From: Acidobacteria bacterium Mor1
GTDB taxonomy: Bacteria > Acidobacteriota > Polarisedimenticolia > Polarisedimenticolales > Polarisedimenticolaceae
DNA: 16,270 nucleotides
Assembly (NCBI GenBank): GCA_001664505.1
Contig: CP011806.1
Coordinates: forward strand, 4,411,328-4,427,597
Reading direction: 5' to 3'
A program made the translations under genes and the position numbers. The notes beneath the pieces were generated by a model. It had not been told where the DNA came from. It did not search any database and saw only the letters and a list, made by a program, of their open reading frames with translations. Positions 1-5,912 of this stretch are shown here, in pieces (position 1 is the stretch's first letter; every line of letters starts with the position of its first letter).

Positions 1-1113
1 AAAGTCCGGAGGCAAATCGACGGCGTTGTCGGCGACGGTCGCGAAGTCCAGGGAGGGACTCGCGAAGATCGATCCGTCGCTGTTGGCGCCTGGGCAAAAC
101 ACGGCGTTGCTCGCCAGCACCATGTTGACGCCCATCGCTCCCCAGTTGCGGATCTGCACGCAGGACTCGGCCTGGGGTGAGGTGCGGACGACGGTGTTGT
201 GTTGAATCTGGAAATTCGTCGGTACCGTGCCGGGCGGGAGCTGGTTGGTGCCCGAGGCGTTGATCAGCGGGAAGGTGCCTGCGCTTTGATCGATGACCAC
301 GTTGTTGGCGATCAAGGTGTCGCTCGTGGCCTGGATACCCACGTTCCCCGGGTTCCAGATGAAGTTCCGTTCAATGGTGTTCTGGGGGCCGCCCCCGTTG
401 GCGTAGCTGAGGATGCCCGGTCCGGCGGTGTTGCGGATGACGTTGTCCCGCACCATCACGTTGAACGCGCCCCCCTTGAGGTCGATGCCATCTCCCTGTC
501 CGCTGCCGGAGATCGAGGTGGTGTCGTAGATCAGGTTGCGCTCGACGAAGGAATCGCCAAAGGTACAGACGTTGTTGTTGCAGCCGAGGTAGAGCCCCTC
601 GCCGGTCCCGGCGGTGTCGTAGATCTCGTTGTCGGCGATGACCAGATCAAGGTAGGTCTCGCCGATGCGGTTGGCGGTGAGCCCGCTGGAGGCGGTGCCG
701 TGGATGATGAGGTCGGTGAACTCCGCGTCTTGGGTCGAGAACTCCAGCCGTACCCCGACGGAACCCCCTTCCAGTTCCAGATTGCGCAGGATGAAGTGCT
801 GCCCTGAGATATCGACCAGGTTCTGCACGGCGTCGGGTCGCACGAGCCGCGTATTGGCCGCCGTGTCTCCCTCGATGATCACCGGGTCCACCGCCGTGCC
901 GGCGAAGCTGCAGCCGAGACGGCTGGTGGTGGTGTGCACCCCCGGAGCGAACCGGATCGAGCACTCGTCGAGGCAGGCTTGATCCCACTTGGTGCGCACG
1001 TTGTCGCCGGGGAATATCTCGGTGAGGCAGCGCGCTTCAGCCGCGGACGGCAACAACAGGAGGGTGGTGAGGATGGCTGGGGCGATTCTCTGAGTCGTGC
1101 GAAGCCGCGGCAT
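1..1113 (-). CDS. Secreted right-handed parallel beta-helix protein (3' end beyond window)
   Basis: The minus-strand frame stays open for 371 codons from ATG (1111-1113) to the window edge, so the C-terminus is missing. A GGAGG Shine-Dalgarno (1119-1123) lies 5 nt upstream of the ATG. Residues 1 to about 26 form a Sec signal peptide (MPRLRTTQ, then a hydrophobic stretch ending SAAEA). The mature part has short strand-turn repeats with Asn and Asp at turns, such as LRNLELEGGSVGV, LVIADNEIYDTAG, FVERNLIYDTTS, VMVRDNVIRNTAGPGI, NTIERNFIWNPGN and LIANNVVIDQS. This is the pattern of PbH1/'right-handed parallel beta-helix repeat' (NosD/pectate-lyase-like) proteins, which are exported and often bind or cut polysaccharide. 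No catalytic residues can be assigned, so the substrate is unknown. The gene is divergent from the acylase gene across a 153-bp spacer. Confidence 0.82.
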   Translation of the reverse strand, partial: MPRLRTTQRIAPAILTTLLLLPSAAEARCLTEIFPGDNVRTKWDQACLDECSIRFAPGVHTTTSRLGCSFAGTAVDPVIIEGDTAANTRLVRPDAVQNLVDISGQHFILRNLELEGGSVGVRLEFSTQDAEFTDLIIHGTASSGLTANRIGETYLDLVIADNEIYDTAGTGEGLYLGCNNNVCTFGDSFVERNLIYDTTSISGSGQGDGIDLKGGAFNVMVRDNVIRNTAGPGILSYANGGGPQNTIERNFIWNPGNVGIQATSDTLIANNVVIDQSAGTFPLINASGTNQLPPGTVPTNFQIQHNTVVRTSPQAESCVQIRNWGAMGVNMVLASNAVFCPGANSDGSIFASPSLDFATVADNAVDLPPDF

Positions 1114-1132
1114 GTACACCTCCCGGTGAAGT

Positions 1133-1184
1133 GCAACGTCACAAGATCTGATTGTAGGGGTGACACTGGATGATACGACGTTGC
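1133..1184. repeat. 8-bp inverted repeat in the divergent intergenic region
   Basis: GCAACGTC (1133-1140) and GACGTTGC (1177-1184) are perfect inverted copies separated by 36 bp, between the divergent beta-helix and acylase genes. The position would suit a shared regulator-binding site, but two 8-mers this far apart can arise by chance. No convincing sigma-70 promoter was recognised in this spacer. Confidence 0.3.
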
Positions 1185-1238
1185 GAGCGTCCAGGGGACA
1201 CTCTCTCGGGCCAAACGGTAGATTCGGGCGCGGCCTGA

Positions 1239-1260
1239 CTCCTTCTCCCTCGAAGGAGGT
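1239..1260 (+). promoter_or_regulatory. Strong Shine-Dalgarno with a possible occluding hairpin
   Basis: AAGGAGGT (1253-1260), a near-complete anti-16S match, sits 6 nt before ATG 1267 and fixes that start. CTCCTT (1239-1244) is its perfect complement and would form a 6-bp stem with AAGGAG (1253-1258) across an 8-nt loop. The ribosome site could therefore be partly masked in the mRNA. The stem is short, so regulation is only a possibility. Confidence 0.45.
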
Positions 1261-1266
1261 CCATCG

Positions 1267-4200
1267 ATGCCATCAATACGACGCCGCGTGGTTCGCGCTG
1301 CGCTGCTGCCCCTGCTGCTGGTCGTCACCCTGAGCGCCCTTTTCGCCGGCACCGCCACGGTCTACCGCGACGAAAACGGCGTTCCCCATATCGAGGCGGA
1401 TACCGAAGAGGCCGCCTGGTACGCCCTGGGCTTCGAGGAGGCCCGGGACGCGCTGATGTACATCCAATTCAACGTGAAGCGCTGGCGCGGTGAGGAGGCG
1501 AAGTACGTCGATCCCACCGGTCTGGCGCCCGACAGGGACATGACCGTCAAGATCCTGGAGACCCACCTGGGCTTCGACGAGGAGGTGATCCGCCGGACCC
1601 TCGAACTGTCCAGCCCGCGTGAGGCGGAACACAAGGATCAGTTGTTCTTCAACCTCAAGGCGTACACCGCGGGGATCGAGGCGTACCGGGAGGAACTACT
1701 GGGGCAACCGGACCACCCGCATCACCACTACCTCCGAGAGCAGGCGCTGGACTGGGTGTTGGAGCATCCGATCTACGTCGGGGATGTGGCCTCCTGGGGC
1801 CGGTTCAACAAGGGCTGGACCGGGGCCGGCATCGCGGCTCTGGGTGACCGAACTCGGAATTCTCCACCCAACGTTCCCTTTGCCGGAAACGGCCTGGAAG
1901 CCTCGGCGGACAGCGCTCTACCAACCCACGAGGAGCCTCAGGGGACGATCCGGGAGCAACTGACCCAGGGCGGCACCGAGGGGATGAAGGAGCTCAAGGA
2001 ACGGATGGCCGGGATCCCCGGAATGGGGTCCAACGGCATGTGCTGGACCTTTTTCTACCAGCGCGAGGGCGAGCGGCGCTACTCCGGCTGCATGGGTGAT
2101 CCCCAGGGGCCCGCGGTGCCCGACGCGATCTTCAATCAAGACGTGTTCTCCGGGATCCTCGAGTCGGACCGGCCCTGGTTTGCCCACATCGTGGTGAACA
2201 ACCCCGAAGACCCGGTCAACGTGTTCGGCTACGTTCACCATGGTGCCGGCGTGATGTTCATCTCCCACAACCAGGACGTGGCCTACGGCGGAAGCGCCGG
2301 GTCACCCAACCTCTCGGACACCTTCCTGCTCCGCATGGCGATGGATGACGAGGGTTATCCGGCGTTGCCTTACCGGGTCTACAACCACTACGCCGACAGC
2401 AACGGGAACAACGGAGAGGATCCGGAGGATTGGCTGGAGCTGATCGACGACCCGATCACCGTGGAACGGCGGAATTCGACGCCCGTGACCCGCACGATCT
2501 GGCGCGCCGGCCCCTTCGGTTTCGTCAACAACCGCCACGTGTTGTTCGTGCGCGCCAACGAGCCGTGGCACTGGGGGCTCGATCCGGGCACACCCTCCAA
2601 CGAGTACTTCGCCACGCCTCAGCGTGATGCCGAAGGCAACCTCATCACCGTCCCGGTGGTCGTTTCATGGCGGGTGCCGCTGGATCGCAACGTCGACTCG
2701 CCGGAGATCGATCACCACTCGCGAATGGCCAACGGTTTCTACCGGGTGATGAAAGCGCGGACCATCTACGACGTCTGGGAGAAGGTCTACGACCACGACC
2801 TGAGCTTCATGGTCAACTTCTGCGCCGTCGATCGCGAGGGCCGGCTGTTCGCCAGCGTGATCGGCACGATTCCCGAGCGGGGGGATCTCGAGGCCATCAT
2901 CGCCAGCTCCGCGGAGCCGAAACACGCCTTCGACGTCTGGGACATCTACGACAAGAGCGGCGATCAGGATCCGGTGCCGGCGCGCTACTACGGCGACCGG
3001 ATCTTTGACTGGCGGCTCAACGATCAGGCCAATCCGGCGTCGGGGGTCCGCTACCTCGATGTGTACCCGGCGGACGCCGACCCGCCGAGCTCCTATCAGC
3101 CCTACATCTACTTCGACCCCAACGACACCGCGGCCAACAATCCGCCCTTCAGCGTCGACGATGAGCTGGAGGACAACGTGCTCGGGTTCGTGACCGCATC
3201 CAACGACGCGATCTGGAACTACTTCAAGAAGCGTTGGACGCTGACCGAGATCGAGCCGGAGCCCGGCGCCGCACCCAGTAGCGATGTCGCTCCCTTCGCT
3301 CCGATCGAGACCGACAACCTGGTTCTGCGTCAGATCTTCCAGGCGGGCACCATGTACCACACCGCTCTGGCAGGTTGGTATGCGCTGCCCAAGAACCACG
3401 CGATGATCGACGAGTTCGAGAAGATCTCGTCGGGCTTCATCTCGGGAACACAGCAGCCGGCGCCCTTCACCCACGAACGAGCCCGGGACTTCGTCGAGGG
3501 CAACTGGCATCTGGCGACCTACGACTACAAGGGGCCTCGTGGGGACGGCGTGCTCGTGGTCGACGGCGCGGAAGAGGCGTTTACCTCCCGGATCGCTCAC
3601 GAGGTGTTCGCCAGCTGGGATCAGGGACCCTTCGGCCCGATCTCTCAAGAGTTCGATCGCGAGGTTCGTTTCTTCGAGGACCTGATGTCGGCTCTCCAGA
3701 ATCCTCCTGACGGCAGCGATTGGCAGGCTTACTCGGACGAGTTGGGTGAGCCGAGCCGCTATGAGGGGGAGAGCCTCTATGACATCTGGGTGGCCAATAC
3801 CTTCGAATCGGTCTTCCGCTACGGAGAGAGCGGGCTGATCGAGGATGGGATGCCCCCGCACCTGGGCCTGATCGATTTCGACTGGACCCAGAGCGAGATC
3901 GGCTCGGGGCGGATCGCCGACGTGCTGGCTGATTCCGGGCTGTCCGGCACCGATCGCGCGCACCTCGAGGCGGCATTCCAACTGCTCGTCGAGTGGGACG
4001 TGGCCGACCCCGGCGCCAATCGTCATCGGGTCGAGCCGGGTTCCCAGGCGGCGACCTTGCTCGCCCAGTACGGGCTGGGCTACGACGCGGGGCATCGGGA
4101 CTTCCTGTCCCAGGAGAACTACCGGGCGGGACGGAAATGGGTGCCGTTGTTCAACGGTCAGCCCGCAAGCGGTTCGGAGGCGAACCCCTTCTGTTACGAC

Positions 4201-5106
4201 ACGCCGCCCTCCGGTGGCCCGGAGCCGCTACAGTTCGTGCAGAGCTATGGAGCCTACCGCTTCCTGGCCAACCCGCTGGACCCCCATGCCTCGATCGTCG
4301 GCGATGCTCCGGGACTCGACCTGACCCGCAACCTGGCGGCACCACCCTACGACGCGCTCTACATCGACGAGGCGGCGCGGGATGTGCGCACGCAACTCTC
4401 CCGTGCCCAGGTCACCGAGCTCGTCGAGTTCTTCCTGGAGCTCGGTGGTTGGCTCGACGGCAACAACGTCTCCGGAAAGCGCGAGGCGTTCCTCGAGACC
4501 CGTTGCGCAGTCACCGGGCAGAACAACAACAGCTACTACGACTTCTCCAAGCTGTATGCGCCGACCTATCCGTTGACCCGGAACATGTCGCGGCTCCTGG
4601 TGCTGCGCCGGCTCCTGGCGGCCAAGCTGTGGCTCGAGGCGGAGTACGGCGAGATTCCGGCGATGCAGCAGATCTATCAAGCGCGCTACTACTCGGCCAA
4701 CGATCAGCTTTATCACCAGGGGCCGGTGGTGGCCGAGGGGGATGGAGGGATCCGTCCAGTGGGTTGCTTGCCGATCATCGACCCGGTGTACTCGGGCCCG
4801 AACCTGGCAAGGCTCGGTATCGAGAGTCAGCGGGGGCGTGGGTTCCAGCGGGAGATGTACTGCTACGGCGGCGGGATGAGCCCGGTGTTGACCTACCTGC
4901 CTTACCGGGAGAGTCCCGACGACCCGCTGGAACCGGCGCAGGCGTACTTCTGGAACGTTCCGGGACAGGTGTTCTCGGACTTCGATTCGCCCCATCACGC
5001 CGACATGGTCGACAACTGGGCCCTGCGCCAATTGCTCGATTCCCATGAACAGGACTATGACGAGGGGGGAGCGCCGGCTGCGAGTCACACCTATCCCTTG
5101 CCGTAA
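1267..5106 (+). CDS. Penicillin acylase family protein (secreted Ntn hydrolase, extended)
   Basis: This 1279-residue protein belongs to the penicillin amidase/acyl-homoserine-lactone acylase family (S45), periplasmic enzymes that hydrolyse amides after self-cleavage into alpha and beta chains. Residues 1 to about 27 are a signal peptide (RRR, then a long hydrophobic run). Residues 31-80 hold the family opening VYRDENGVPHIEAD and a GFEEARD block. The predicted autocleavage is at Gly254-Ser255 (GMGSNGMCW). Ser255 would be the N-terminal nucleophile of the beta chain, and Gln280 in GDPQG matches Gln23 of the E. coli penicillin G acylase beta chain. Later family blocks are SHNQDVAYGGSAG and VDREGRLFASVIGTIPERG, and near the C-terminus DSPHHADMVDNW. 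Typical members have about 750-850 residues, so about 450 are extra, mainly in the second half. The substrate (beta-lactam, AHL, peptide or other amide) cannot be told from sequence. The family call is firm. Confidence 0.88.
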   Translation: MPSIRRRVVRAALLPLLLVVTLSALFAGTATVYRDENGVPHIEADTEEAAWYALGFEEARDALMYIQFNVKRWRGEEAKYVDPTGLAPDRDMTVKILETHLGFDEEVIRRTLELSSPREAEHKDQLFFNLKAYTAGIEAYREELLGQPDHPHHHYLREQALDWVLEHPIYVGDVASWGRFNKGWTGAGIAALGDRTRNSPPNVPFAGNGLEASADSALPTHEEPQGTIREQLTQGGTEGMKELKERMAGIPGMGSNGMCWTFFYQREGERRYSGCMGDPQGPAVPDAIFNQDVFSGILESDRPWFAHIVVNNPEDPVNVFGYVHHGAGVMFISHNQDVAYGGSAGSPNLSDTFLLRMAMDDEGYPALPYRVYNHYADSNGNNGEDPEDWLELIDDPITVERRNSTPVTRTIWRAGPFGFVNNRHVLFVRANEPWHWGLDPGTPSNEYFATPQRDAEGNLITVPVVVSWRVPLDRNVDSPEIDHHSRMANGFYRVMKARTIYDVWEKVYDHDLSFMVNFCAVDREGRLFASVIGTIPERGDLEAIIASSAEPKHAFDVWDIYDKSGDQDPVPARYYGDRIFDWRLNDQANPASGVRYLDVYPADADPPSSYQPYIYFDPNDTAANNPPFSVDDELEDNVLGFVTASNDAIWNYFKKRWTLTEIEPEPGAAPSSDVAPFAPIETDNLVLRQIFQAGTMYHTALAGWYALPKNHAMIDEFEKISSGFISGTQQPAPFTHERARDFVEGNWHLATYDYKGPRGDGVLVVDGAEEAFTSRIAHEVFASWDQGPFGPISQEFDREVRFFEDLMSALQNPPDGSDWQAYSDELGEPSRYEGESLYDIWVANTFESVFRYGESGLIEDGMPPHLGLIDFDWTQSEIGSGRIADVLADSGLSGTDRAHLEAAFQLLVEWDVADPGANRHRVEPGSQAATLLAQYGLGYDAGHRDFLSQENYRAGRKWVPLFNGQPASGSEANPFCYDTPPSGGPEPLQFVQSYGAYRFLANPLDPHASIVGDAPGLDLTRNLAAPPYDALYIDEAARDVRTQLSRAQVTELVEFFLELGGWLDGNNVSGKREAFLETRCAVTGQNNNSYYDFSKLYAPTYPLTRNMSRLLVLRRLLAAKLWLEAEYGEIPAMQQIYQARYYSANDQLYHQGPVVAEGDGGIRPVGCLPIIDPVYSGPNLARLGIESQRGRGFQREMYCYGGGMSPVLTYLPYRESPDDPLEPAQAYFWNVPGQVFSDFDSPHHADMVDNWALRQLLDSHEQDYDEGGAPAASHTYPLP

Positions 5107-5123
5107 GTGAATTACTTCTAGAG

Positions 5124-5149
5124 AGGGGGCCGGCCGCCGCCGGCCCCCT
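5124..5149 (+). terminator. GC-rich hairpin after the acylase gene
   Basis: AGGGGGCCGGC (5124-5134) and GCCGGCCCCCT (5139-5149) form a perfect 11-bp stem with a 4-nt loop, starting 18 nt after the acylase stop codon. No T-tract follows, so it is not a canonical intrinsic terminator. It may act with Rho or protect the 3' end, and it separates the acylase gene from the next operon. Confidence 0.55.
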
Positions 5150-5161
5150 GAGGAGATTCCA

Positions 5162-5190
5162 CCGACAATTTGTCGGGATCGAAGTAGATT
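5162..5190 (+). promoter_or_regulatory. Candidate promoter with overlapping perfect dyad
   Basis: CCGACAATTTGTCGG (5162-5176) is a perfect 7-bp-arm palindrome around one central T. It cannot fold as an RNA hairpin with so short a loop, so a DNA operator is more likely. Its left arm CCGACA matches four of six bases of the sigma-70 -35 box. It is followed after 17 nt by TAGATT (5185-5190), four of six bases of a -10 box. It lies 42 bp before the sigma-factor start and would serve the four-gene operon. The promoter assignment is tentative. Confidence 0.4.
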
Positions 5191-5231
5191 CGCTCCAGAG
5201 CTGACTCCGTACGTTTTCAGGGGAGGAAGCT

Positions 5232-5912
5232 ATGGGACGAAGGGACCCGGGCGAGCGGGCACCGGAGCTATCGGCGACGACGGCAGGTGCGTTAGACTTG
5301 CGCCTTGAGCCACAACGGGTGTCGCTCGGGGGCGGTCGCAACATGTTCGAGGAACGGCTTCGCCAGGTCGTCCACGGCGATCGCGACGCGAAAGACTGGC
5401 TCTACCGTACCTTCGCCCCGGATCTCCTGCGCCGTATCTCCCGCCGCTACGGCTATCCCATGGGGGTCGACCCGGAAGAGCTGCTCCACGACACCTTCGT
5501 CTACCTGTTCGACCGTCAGGCGCGTCCCCTCCGGCGGCTGCTCGAAAAAGACAGCGCGGAACTGCACGAGGAGCGCATCGGGCGATTCCTCTGGGACGCG
5601 GCCTGTGGAATCGCGGCGAACCGCAAGCGCTCGGCGGCTTCCCGGCCGGTCTCGGTAGCTCACGACGAGTCCCGCGACCTCTTGGAGAGCTTCGAATCGG
5701 AGGTGCTGACCCGGGACTACCTGGACCGGCTGGCGCGCTGCATCCACGGCGCCAAGACCCGGGTGTATCTCTACTTCCGGCTGCGGTTCGTTGACGGGTT
5801 CACCCCACAGGAGATCGCCGCGATGACCGGCTGGGCGCGGCAAACGGTCTACAACACCAAGAGCGATCTCGAGAAGGCGGTGCAGGCATGCGTCGATTCG
5901 ATGTCGCACTGA
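5232..5912 (+). CDS. ECF-type sigma-70 family RNA polymerase sigma factor
   Basis: This 226-residue cytoplasmic protein has ECF sigma architecture. Region 2 spans about residues 52-133, with AKDWLYRTFAPDLLRRISRR and the core-binding-like DPEELLHDTFVYLF. A variable linker follows, then region 4 at about 160-220, with the helix-turn-helix FTPQEIAAMTGWARQTVYNTKS. GGAGG (5222-5226) lies 5 nt before ATG 5232 and supports this start. The sigma similarity only begins at MFEERLR, so ATG 5343 (189 residues, the usual ECF length) is an alternative, but its upstream SD is poor. It is the first gene of the operon, and its last 25 nt overlap the CHAT gene. It would direct RNA polymerase to its own regulon, and control by the anti-sigma-like protein two genes downstream is inferred from linkage. 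It does not match any named ECF group I can recognise. Confidence 0.85.
   Translation: MGRRDPGERAPELSATTAGALDLRLEPQRVSLGGGRNMFEERLRQVVHGDRDAKDWLYRTFAPDLLRRISRRYGYPMGVDPEELLHDTFVYLFDRQARPLRRLLEKDSAELHEERIGRFLWDAACGIAANRKRSAASRPVSVAHDESRDLLESFESEVLTRDYLDRLARCIHGAKTRVYLYFRLRFVDGFTPQEIAAMTGWARQTVYNTKSDLEKAVQACVDSMSH

Noticed and set aside
199-807. Plus-strand open frame across the beta-helix gene
   Set aside because: The minus-strand frame has a leader, an SD and clear beta-helix repeats. The plus frame is a compositional mirror.
2665-4095. 476-codon minus-strand open frame inside the acylase gene
   Set aside because: It is a GC-driven shadow, antisense to conserved acylase blocks. It is Val/Arg/Asp-rich without a domain or ribosome site.
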